In this document: positions 27,251 to 34,542 of the stretch, piece by piece
How positions within the stretch are numbered: the first letter of the stretch is position 1
Layout: the number at the start of each line of letters is the position of its first letter
Origin: Nitrospirota bacterium
GTDB lineage: Bacteria; Nitrospirota; Nitrospiria; Nitrospirales; Nitrospiraceae
Direction: 5' to 3'
Length of the DNA: 64,000 nucleotides
NCBI GenBank assembly: GCA_040757595.1
Contig: JBFLWP010000009.1
Location: 12,430-76,429 of the forward strand
Notes under the pieces: generated by a model
The model's database searches: none
Seen by the model: only the letters and a program-made list of their open reading frames with translations
What the model was told of the DNA's origin: nothing
Program-made: the position numbers and the translations under genes

Positions 27251-28987
27251 ATGAAAATCATAGCACGACACGTCCTCCCTGTGCTTCCTCGGATCGGAGC
27301 CCTTCTCCTGGGCTGGTTCCTGGGGACGGTCCCGCCGTCCGCCGCATGGGCGGGCGAACCGACCTTCACCTACTACGACGACCTCCCCCCCATCGAACAG
27401 ACCGAATTGGAGGCTGTGCAAGAGCGGGTCCAGGAGGCGCGGAAGCGTCTGAAGATCATCAAAGGGGAGCCGGCCAAGCCCAAGAGGAAGCCGGTGGAGC
27501 CGCTTCCCGAGCCGGGCCCTGATGAGCGCGACACCGCGGGCGCCGTCGACTTCGAGGAAGTGGACGAGCTCCGGCAGGCGTTCAAACAGCTCTCCAAGCA
27601 GCAGCCGAAGGAAGAAGAGCCTCCTTCTCCCTCGAAACAGGCCCCCGCCCCGCCGCAGGGAAGCGAGGCCGCCACGGAGAAGGAGATTAAGGCCCTCTCC
27701 GAACGCGTGGCCGCGCTCGAAAAGGTCATGGTCGGCACCGAGGAGCAGCCAGGCCTCGCCGGCCTCATTGGTGGCTATACGCGGCGCAACGGGTTCTTTC
27801 TCATGTCGAGCGAGGGCGACTTCTTCCTCCGCATCCCCGCCCTGCTGCAGGCCGACCTCCGAACCTTCCCGAGCGGCCAGAACGGGGCGAACCCCGGCGT
27901 GAGTCCCAGTACCTTCATCCTGCAGCGGGTTCGTCCCATGATCCACTTCCGGCTCTGGCGCTACTTCCGCGGGCTCATGACGCCGGACTTCGGAAACGGC
28001 TTCACGCAGAGCCCGCTGGTCCAGGGCCGGGTGCAGACGCCCGACGCCTTCGGGGAGTGGGACTATTTCCCCGCCTTCCGGGTCCGCGTCGGCAAGTTCA
28101 AGAGCCCGATCGGCCTGGAGATGCTCCAGGCGCCGCAGAACCTCAGCTTCATGGAGCGGTCGCTCACCAGGAACCTGCTCCCCAACCGGGATCTGGGCGC
28201 GATGGTCTGGGGCGCCTTCCAGCACGGCCTCCTGGAATACCAGCTCGGCGTCTTCAACGGCTCGCCGAACGCCAACTTCTACCAGGAGAGCGCGGCCACC
28301 AGCAGCGCGAAGACGTTGGAGGCCCGGGTCTTCAGCCGTCCGTTTGTCGGCGGGGACCACTGGCTGCGCGGGCTCGGCCTGGGCGTCGGCATGAGCGTGG
28401 GATCGGTCAAGCAGGCGAGCGGGCAGGACCAGATGCAGACGGAGACCTTCAGCTACACGTTTTTCCAATACCAGTCCACCAGTGCGGTGAACGTGCAGGG
28501 GAACGGCACCCGGCTGCGATTCGCCCCCCAGATCGCCTGGTACGGCGGGCGGGTCGGCGTCATGGGCCAGTACGTCCGCAGCACCCAGGAAATGATCAAC
28601 GTCGCCAACCAACAAACGGCCACGCTGACGCACGACGCCTGGTCCGGACAGGTGTCGGTCCTCCTCACCGACGACACGGCCACGTTCGGCCGCATCGAGC
28701 CGCGGCACCCGGTCGACCCGTCGAAGGGCCAGTGGGGCGCGTGGGAGTTGGCCGTCCGCTACGCCCAACTGAACATCGACCCGGCCACCTATACGTACAA
28801 CTTCGCCGATCCCGGAGTCAGCGTCCTGCGCGCCAAGAGCACCACGGTCGGCCTGAACTGGTATCTGAACGCGAACGTGCGGATCACGGCCAACTTCGTC
28901 CACACGGATTTCACCGGCGCGAGCCGGGCCTACCATGCGGCCAGCCACGAGGACGGCCTCCTGTTCCGCACGCAACTGGTGTTCTAG
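27251..28987 (+). CDS. Phosphate-selective porin O/P family protein
   Basis: 578 residues. Signal peptide 1-36; then a charged, proline/lysine-rich region with a coiled coil about 50-165 that may anchor to peptidoglycan; from about 175 a 16-stranded-type beta-barrel of the OprO/OprP family (RVRVGKFKSPIGLEMLQAPQ, FMERSLTRNLLPNRDLGAM). It should be an outer-membrane channel for anions. Start at 27251 chosen for its signal peptide. Followed after 2 bp by a second porin of the same family. Confidence 0.85.
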   Translation: MKIIARHVLPVLPRIGALLLGWFLGTVPPSAAWAGEPTFTYYDDLPPIEQTELEAVQERVQEARKRLKIIKGEPAKPKRKPVEPLPEPGPDERDTAGAVDFEEVDELRQAFKQLSKQQPKEEEPPSPSKQAPAPPQGSEAATEKEIKALSERVAALEKVMVGTEEQPGLAGLIGGYTRRNGFFLMSSEGDFFLRIPALLQADLRTFPSGQNGANPGVSPSTFILQRVRPMIHFRLWRYFRGLMTPDFGNGFTQSPLVQGRVQTPDAFGEWDYFPAFRVRVGKFKSPIGLEMLQAPQNLSFMERSLTRNLLPNRDLGAMVWGAFQHGLLEYQLGVFNGSPNANFYQESAATSSAKTLEARVFSRPFVGGDHWLRGLGLGVGMSVGSVKQASGQDQMQTETFSYTFFQYQSTSAVNVQGNGTRLRFAPQIAWYGGRVGVMGQYVRSTQEMINVANQQTATLTHDAWSGQVSVLLTDDTATFGRIEPRHPVDPSKGQWGAWELAVRYAQLNIDPATYTYNFADPGVSVLRAKSTTVGLNWYLNANVRITANFVHTDFTGASRAYHAASHEDGLLFRTQLVF

Positions 28988-28989
28988 CC

Positions 28990-30444
28990 GTGCGGCTGCT
29001 CGCCCTCCTGCTCCTCAGCCTGGCCCTGCACGGGCTGGCTTCGGCGGCCGAGCCGACCGGCTCGGAGCAGAAGCCGCCCGTCCAGGGGCCCAGCCGGGCA
29101 TCCGAAGCCTCTCCGCCGCGCCCGCACCTGTCTCCTTCCACCAGGCAGCAGCTCCGCGACCTGGATCGCCGGTTGAGCGTGCTGGAGTCGCTCGCCGTCG
29201 GGCGCGGACACGGCCGCGGCGTTATGGAACGGGGTCTGGGCTGGTCGCCGGAGCTGAAGGAACGGGGCTTTTTCCTCTATTCCACCGACGGCCTCTTCCG
29301 GCTTCACTTAAATGGTGGTATCCAAGCACAGTACAACGCCTTTCCTGGAGGCAGGACAGGGCGGGATCCGGGCACTGAGCCGGATGGCTTCGAATTTCGA
29401 CGCGTGCGCCCAATCCTGGACTTCCGGATTGGCCGCTTCGTGCGCGGGCAGATCATGCCCGATCTGGCCCCGCGTCGCCGCACGGAGTTGTACAATGCCT
29501 TTCTCGACTTCGAGCTGTCTGAGTTGGCGCGACTGCGCGTGGGGCAGTTCAAACCGGCGCTCAGTTTGGAGAAGCTTCAAGGAGAATTCGACTTAGTCTT
29601 CGCCGAGCGCTCGCTTGTCCAGAACTTTGTACCTTTCCGTGACTTCGGCGTCCAACTCACCGGCCGCCTGTTCCGACAGCAGCTCCGCTACGATATGGGA
29701 GCATTTAACGGCTCTCCACAAGCGATCGGACCTGCTAACCTGGGGGCTCCCTCTGCTGACAACAACAAGCACCTGGTGGCCAGACTCATGCTCACCCCCT
29801 TTCTCCTCCAAGGCCCACGAGCCTTCCGACAGTTAGAATTCGGAGTCGGAGTGATGTACGGAGCCTTCACCAACACGGCTGGCCAGCAGCCGATGCTCAC
29901 GATGGGGCAGGACCGGATTATCTTCCAGTATCAGGACACGGTGACCGGAAACGGGTTTCATACCAGGATTGTCCCGCAGATGAGCTGGTTCTGGGGACGC
30001 CTCGGGGTGATGTCCCTCTTCGTCCACACCTGGGAGCCCAAGATCAACCGGGCGACCGGCCTGACCGGCACGGTGCAGAACGAGGCCTGGATGGTCCAAG
30101 GCGAGTTCGCCCTGACTGATGACGAGCCGGCCTTCATCCGGGTGACGCCCAAGCGCCCCTTCAACCCGGCCAGGCCGTTGAGCGGCAACTGGGGGGCCTG
30201 GACGATCGCAGCCCGCTATTCGGAGCAACGGGTGGATCCCCAGGCCTTCGGGCTCGGCTTCGCCAGCGCCCAGCTCTACGCCCAGACCGCCAAGGGGACC
30301 AGCGTTGCCTTGAATTGGTACGCGAGCCGGGAGTTCCGTCTCCAGGGGATCTGGGAGCACACGGACTTCTTCGGCGCCACGCCCGCCTTCTCCGCCTCGA
30401 ACCGGGCCGACCTGCTGATCGTCCGCTTCACCTTGATCTATTGA
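28990..30444 (+). CDS. Second phosphate-selective porin O/P family protein
   Basis: 484 residues, GTG start 2 bp after the previous stop. Signal peptide 1-19, a short coiled coil about 48-66, then the same barrel type (RVGQFKPALSLEKLQG, FAERSLVQNFVPFRDFGVQ). It lacks the long charged linker of its neighbour. The codons between about 29300 and 29900 use many A/T third positions, unlike both ends and the upstream porin, which suggests a recombined or imported segment. The pair is probably one transcript. Confidence 0.85.
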   Translation: MRLLALLLLSLALHGLASAAEPTGSEQKPPVQGPSRASEASPPRPHLSPSTRQQLRDLDRRLSVLESLAVGRGHGRGVMERGLGWSPELKERGFFLYSTDGLFRLHLNGGIQAQYNAFPGGRTGRDPGTEPDGFEFRRVRPILDFRIGRFVRGQIMPDLAPRRRTELYNAFLDFELSELARLRVGQFKPALSLEKLQGEFDLVFAERSLVQNFVPFRDFGVQLTGRLFRQQLRYDMGAFNGSPQAIGPANLGAPSADNNKHLVARLMLTPFLLQGPRAFRQLEFGVGVMYGAFTNTAGQQPMLTMGQDRIIFQYQDTVTGNGFHTRIVPQMSWFWGRLGVMSLFVHTWEPKINRATGLTGTVQNEAWMVQGEFALTDDEPAFIRVTPKRPFNPARPLSGNWGAWTIAARYSEQRVDPQAFGLGFASAQLYAQTAKGTSVALNWYASREFRLQGIWEHTDFFGATPAFSASNRADLLIVRFTLIY

Positions 30445-30448
30445 GCCG

Positions 30449-30477
30449 TTGCATTCGGCTTCAGTTCTTCCTAGAAT
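30449..30477 (+). promoter_or_regulatory. Sigma-70 promoter of the transaldolase gene
   Basis: TTGCAT and TAGAAT with a 17-bp spacer, about 58 bases before the ATG. Confidence 0.7.
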
Positions 30478-30534
30478 AGCCGATACAGGAATTGCCGGGG
30501 TGCCCTCGCGCCCGGCGCACGAAAGGATTCGACC

Positions 30535-31185
30535 ATGAAGATCTTTCTCGACACCGCCAACGTGAAGGAAATCCACGAAGCGGCGAGCCTGGGGCTCCTC
30601 GACGGGGTGACGACGAACCCGTCGCTCGTCTCCAAGGAGGGCCGCAGCTTCAAGGAGGTCCTGATCGAGATCTGCAACATCGTGGACGGCCCGATCAGCG
30701 CCGAGGTCGTCAGCGTCGAAGCGGACGCCATGGTGAAGGAGGGCCGGGACCTGGCCAAGGTCCACAAGAACATCGTGGTCAAGTGCCCGCTGATCCCGGA
30801 GGGGCTCAAAGCCACCAAGAGGCTGGCGGCGGAGGGCATCCGCGTGAACGTGACCCTCTGCTTCTCGCCCACCCAGGCGCTGCTGGCCGCGAAGGCCGGC
30901 GCCTGGTGCGTCTCGCCCTTCATCGGCCGGCTGGACGACGTCAGCTCCAACGGGATGGAGTTGATCCGCCAGATCGTCGCGATCTACCGCAACTACGACT
31001 TCAAGACGCAGGTGCTGGTGGCCAGCGTCCGCCACCCGCAACACGTGGTCGAGGCGGCGCTCGCGGGCGGCGACATCTGCACGATGCCCTATTCCGTGTT
31101 CCAGCAGCTCTACAAGCACCCGCTGACCGACATCGGCCTGAAGAAGTTCCTGGCCGACTGGAACGCGAGCCCGGCGAGCAAATAG
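30535..31185 (+). CDS. tal: Transaldolase / fructose-6-phosphate aldolase-type
   Basis: 216 residues, the short transaldolase subfamily. [10 protein letters not shown] opens the barrel; the Schiff-base lysine is in [21 protein letters not shown] and [17 protein letters not shown] are family signatures. It exchanges C3 units in the pentose phosphate pathway, although members of this subfamily can act as fructose-6-phosphate aldolases. Single gene with its own promoter. Confidence 0.9.
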   Translation: MKIFLDTANVKEIHEAASLGLLDGVTTNPSLVSKEGRSFKEVLIEICNIVDGPISAEVVSVEADAMVKEGRDLAKVHKNIVVKCPLIPEGLKATKRLAAEGIRVNVTLCFSPTQALLAAKAGAWCVSPFIGRLDDVSSNGMELIRQIVAIYRNYDFKTQVLVASVRHPQHVVEAALAGGDICTMPYSVFQQLYKHPLTDIGLKKFLADWNASPASK

Positions 31186-31195
31186 CGGGCACGCG

Positions 31196-31274
31196 GTTCG
31201 TCATTCGTCGCTCGTGAAGCGCGATGGAACAAGAGGGATGTCCGGTCACTCGCGAGAGACGGATGACGAGTGAC
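31196..31274 (+). repeat. Paired heptamer array
   Basis: Left: GTTCGTC, ATTCGTC, GCTCGTG from 31196. Right: CACTCGC, GAGAGAC, GGATGAC, GAGTGAC from 31247. The last codons and stop of the uracil-DNA glycosylase lie inside the right half. Confidence 0.6.
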
Positions 31275-31956
31275 GCAGCTTCAGCAGGCGGCGGGCGTCC
31301 CGGAAGACGGCGTGGAACATCGGCTTCGTGAGGGTCCCGGTGAAGGTGTTCTGCTGGCTGGGATGGTAGGAGCCGATGAGCGTGACGCCCCAGGGGAGCC
31401 GGCAGACCGTCCCGTGGCCGAAGCGGGGCAGCGGCGACGGCACCGGCCGGCCCAGTGCCCGGCAGGCTCGCAGGTAATGGTCGAACGCGATCTTGCCCAG
31501 CGCCACCACCACCCGCAGCCGTTTCAGCAGACGCAATTCCTCCAGCAGATAGGGCCGGCAGGCCTCGAACTCCTTGGGGAGGGGTTTGTTCCCCGGCGGC
31601 GCGCAGCGCACGGCCGCCGCGACGTAACAGTCCATGAGGCGGAGCCCGTCGCCCCGATGGGTCGACTGCGGCTGGCTGGCGAAGCCGAACCGGTGGAGGG
31701 CCTCGTAGAGCCAGTCCCCGCTGCGGTCTCCCGTGAAGACGCGGCCCGTGCGGTTGCCGCCGTGCGCGGCCGGCGCGAGGCCCACGACGAAGAGGCGGGC
31801 CCGCGGATCGCCGAACCCGGGCACCGGCCGGCCCCAGTAGGTCCAGTCGTGGAACTGCCGACGCTTCGTCCGGGCCACCGCCGTCCGGTAGGCGACCAGG
31901 CGGGGACACTTTCTGCAGCGGACGATCCGCTCATGGAGGACGGTCAGGCTCCGCAT
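31246..31956 (-). CDS. Uracil-DNA glycosylase, family 5 (UdgB type)
   Basis: 236 residues. Motif GLAPAAHGGNRTGRVFTGD is that of family 5 glycosylases, which lack the usual polar catalytic residue, and GSYHPSQQNTFTG is the DNA-intercalation motif. Cysteines in CRKC (residues 14-17), RCAPPGNK and EACRP would hold the 4Fe-4S cluster. It removes uracil and other deaminated bases from DNA. Start at 31956 gives the normal N-terminus. The C-terminal RHSSSVSRE comes from repeat DNA. Confidence 0.85.
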   Translation of the reverse strand: MRSLTVLHERIVRCRKCPRLVAYRTAVARTKRRQFHDWTYWGRPVPGFGDPRARLFVVGLAPAAHGGNRTGRVFTGDRSGDWLYEALHRFGFASQPQSTHRGDGLRLMDCYVAAAVRCAPPGNKPLPKEFEACRPYLLEELRLLKRLRVVVALGKIAFDHYLRACRALGRPVPSPLPRFGHGTVCRLPWGVTLIGSYHPSQQNTFTGTLTKPMFHAVFRDARRLLKLRHSSSVSRE

Positions 31957-31990
31957 CGGGGCGCCGAGTTTATCATAAGAACGGCGGTGC

Positions 31991-32019
31991 TTGCCGCCCG
32001 CACCGCTCCTTGCTAGCAT
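31991..32019 (+). promoter_or_regulatory. Sigma-70 promoter
   Basis: TTGCCG and TAGCAT, 17 bp apart, 47 bases before the ATG at 32067. Confidence 0.6.
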
Positions 32020-32066
32020 GGGGCGATGCGCAGCCGTTCGGTTCAACCCAGGGAGGCACGACGAGC

Positions 32067-33182
32067 ATGCGGCCTGACCAGATTCCGCGACCGCCGCGAT
32101 CGATCCTGTTTCCGACCATCGCGTTCCTGACGGTCGGCCTCGCCGCTGATCCGGCGCTCACCGGCGCGCAGCAGGGACCGGAGCCGGCCGCCCCGGCCGT
32201 CCAGAAGAGCCAGCCCGTACCGCCTGAGGAACCGGTTGCCAAACCGGAGAGCGGCGAGCCGCCGAACGGCTCGGCGGCACCGGAGGCGCTGTACGCCGCC
32301 CCGGAGGCGGAAGAGCAGATCGTCATCCTGCCCGAGATCCAACGGCAGGGGCAGCGCCACTTCCTCAGCTCGTTCAAGCTCCCGGAGACGCTGACCTTCG
32401 CCGGCCAGCCGGTGCCGCTGGACAACTGGCAGGTGCGCGAGCGGATCGAGTACGAGTTCTACCAGTTCCTCGAGGACGAAGGGGAGAGCATCATCCTGGC
32501 CAAGCGGACCGGACGGTGCTTTCCGCCGGTGGAGAAGCAGCTCGCCGAGGCCGGCCTGCCCGACGACCTGAAGTTCATGCTCCTGGTGGAAAGCAAGTGC
32601 ATCTCGGCCGCCTACTCGCGCGCCAAGGCCTCGGGGCCCTGGCAGTTCATCAGCTCGACCGGCAAGCGGTACAAGCTCTACAGCAACAAGTGGCGGGACG
32701 ACCGGCGGAACCTGGAGCAGTCCACCGAGGCGGCGATCAAGTACCTGCGCTTCCTCAAGCAGGAGCTGGGCGACTGGTTCCTCGCGATGGCCGCCTACAA
32801 CGCGGGCGAGGACAAGATCAGGAAGCTGTTGAAGCAGCAGCGGGTCGACGACTACTGGCGGCTCCACTACGTGCGGGAGACCATGCGGTACGTGCCGCGC
32901 ATCATCGCCGCCAAGGAGGTCTACTCCCAGCCGGAGAAGTACCTGGGCCTGACCAAGAAGGACCTCTACGCGCCGCTGGAGACGGAGACCGTCACGGTCA
33001 CGGTCAAGGAGCCGCAGCGCCACCTGGCCTCGATCGCCGAGGAGTTCGGGACCTATTTCCTCGAGCTCAAGCTGTTGAACCCGGAGATCCGCAAGGAGTA
33101 CCTGCCGAAAGGCTCCCACCACCTCAAGGTGCCCAAGCAGACCTGTCCCCTCCGCTGCTTCAAGCAGGACAAGACGCCGTAA
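32067..33182 (+). CDS. Lytic murein transglycosylase (SLT/MltD type)
   Basis: 371 residues. Signal peptide 1-33, a proline/alanine-rich linker to about 85, then a goose-lysozyme-like domain: catalytic Glu in LLVESKC, followed by SRAKASGPWQFISSTGK and MAAYNAGEDKI. It cleaves peptidoglycan glycan chains in the periplasm. The last 60 residues have a LysM-like feel (LASIAEEFGTYFLELKLLNPEI) and may bind the wall. The start at 32067 follows GGGAGG; a longer frame upstream overlaps the promoter. Confidence 0.88.
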   Translation: MRPDQIPRPPRSILFPTIAFLTVGLAADPALTGAQQGPEPAAPAVQKSQPVPPEEPVAKPESGEPPNGSAAPEALYAAPEAEEQIVILPEIQRQGQRHFLSSFKLPETLTFAGQPVPLDNWQVRERIEYEFYQFLEDEGESIILAKRTGRCFPPVEKQLAEAGLPDDLKFMLLVESKCISAAYSRAKASGPWQFISSTGKRYKLYSNKWRDDRRNLEQSTEAAIKYLRFLKQELGDWFLAMAAYNAGEDKIRKLLKQQRVDDYWRLHYVRETMRYVPRIIAAKEVYSQPEKYLGLTKKDLYAPLETETVTVTVKEPQRHLASIAEEFGTYFLELKLLNPEIRKEYLPKGSHHLKVPKQTCPLRCFKQDKTP

Positions 33183-33190
33183 CCGGTTCC

Positions 33191-34528
33191 ATGCAGATCG
33201 GCGCGCGGCAGCCTCTGGTTCGGGCGATCCTTGCCCGGCTGCTCCAGGCGGGGCTGGCCGCCGTGGAGCCCTCCGTCGCCCTCCGCCGGTGGGTCGTGAG
33301 GGCCGGCTCCGTCGTCCGCGTCGGTTCGCGCCGGTACGATCTGCGGGACTATGACCGGGTCGTGGCGATCGGGGCCGGCAAGGCCTCCGCGCGCCTGGCC
33401 GCCGCGCTCGAGCAGCGGCTGGACGGCTCGCTGACGGATGGGCTCGTCATCACCAAGTACGGCCATGCCGTCCCGACCAGACGGATCACGATCAAGGAAG
33501 CCGGCCATCCCGTGCCGGACGGGGCGGGGCTCAGAGCGACGGAAGAGCTGCGACGCCTCCTCGGCTCGCTGACCCGAAACGATCTGGCCTTCGTCCTCCT
33601 GTCCGGCGGGGCCTCCAGCCTCCTGCCGGCTCCGGCCCCGGGCCTGACGCTGGCGGACCTCCGGCGCACGACGGACCTGCTGCTCCGATGCGGAGCCGCG
33701 ATCCGGGAGATCAACGCGGTCCGCAAGCACCTCTCGACCATCGCGGGCGGGCGGCTCGCGGCGGCGACGCGCGCCCGGATCGTAAGCCTGATCCTCTCCG
33801 ACGTGACCGGCGACGACCTGGGCGCGATCGGCTCGGGCCCCACCGCGCCGGACTCGACCACTTATGCGGACGCCAGCGAGGTCCTGTGCCAGTATGGCGC
33901 CTGGGCCAAGGTTCCCGCCCGCGTGCGCGCGCACCTGCTCAAGGGCCGGCGGGGAGGGATCGCGGACACGCCCAAGCCCGGCTCCGCCCGGTTCCGCCTG
34001 GTGCACAATCAGCTCATCGGCAACAACGGAGCGGCGGTCGAGGCCGCGGCTCGGGCCGCCGCGCGCGACGGGCTCAGGCCGCTGGTCCTCACCACGTCGC
34101 TCACCGGCGAGGCCAGGGAGGCGGCCAAGGTCTTCGGCGCGCTGGCGCGGGAGATCGTCGCCCGCGGCAGACCGGTCCGCCGGCCCGCGTGCCTGCTCGC
34201 CGGCGGCGAGCTGACCGTCACGGTCCGCGGCGAGGGACGGGGCGGCCGGGCCCAGGAGTTCGCGCTCGCGGCCGCACGGGAGATCGCCGGGCTTTCTCGG
34301 GTGTGGATCGCCGCCTTCGGGACCGACGGGACGGACGGGCCCACGGACGCAGCCGGCGCGGTCGTGGACGGGGAGACCGTCGTACGGGCGGCGCGGATCG
34401 GGCTCGACCCAGCCGCGTCGCTGGCCCGAAGCGATGCCTACGGTTTCTTCAAGCGAGTCGGCGGACACATCGTCAGCGGGCCGACCGGTACGAACGTGAA
34501 CGACCTGTATATCCTGATCGTACTGTAG
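33191..34528 (+). CDS. Glycerate kinase, MOFRL/GckA type
   Basis: 445 residues. VVAIGAGKAS near residue 60, LLSGGASSLLPAP and NAVRKHLSTIAGG define the N-terminal DUF4147 domain; GGELTVTVRGEGRGGRAQE and FGTDGTDGPTDAAGA define the C-terminal MOFRL domain. It phosphorylates glycerate, usually giving 2-phosphoglycerate, which enters lower glycolysis. The next gene, a PEP-utilising enzyme, starts 14 bp downstream, so they are likely co-expressed. Confidence 0.88.
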   Translation: MQIGARQPLVRAILARLLQAGLAAVEPSVALRRWVVRAGSVVRVGSRRYDLRDYDRVVAIGAGKASARLAAALEQRLDGSLTDGLVITKYGHAVPTRRITIKEAGHPVPDGAGLRATEELRRLLGSLTRNDLAFVLLSGGASSLLPAPAPGLTLADLRRTTDLLLRCGAAIREINAVRKHLSTIAGGRLAAATRARIVSLILSDVTGDDLGAIGSGPTAPDSTTYADASEVLCQYGAWAKVPARVRAHLLKGRRGGIADTPKPGSARFRLVHNQLIGNNGAAVEAAARAAARDGLRPLVLTTSLTGEAREAAKVFGALAREIVARGRPVRRPACLLAGGELTVTVRGEGRGGRAQEFALAAAREIAGLSRVWIAAFGTDGTDGPTDAAGAVVDGETVVRAARIGLDPAASLARSDAYGFFKRVGGHIVSGPTGTNVNDLYILIVL

Positions 34529-34542
34529 AAATCCGCCAACCT

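Noticed and set aside
26684-28975. 763-codon minus-strand frame
   Set aside because: Only its last 169 codons (26684-27193) look like protein; the rest is the reverse of the first porin gene.
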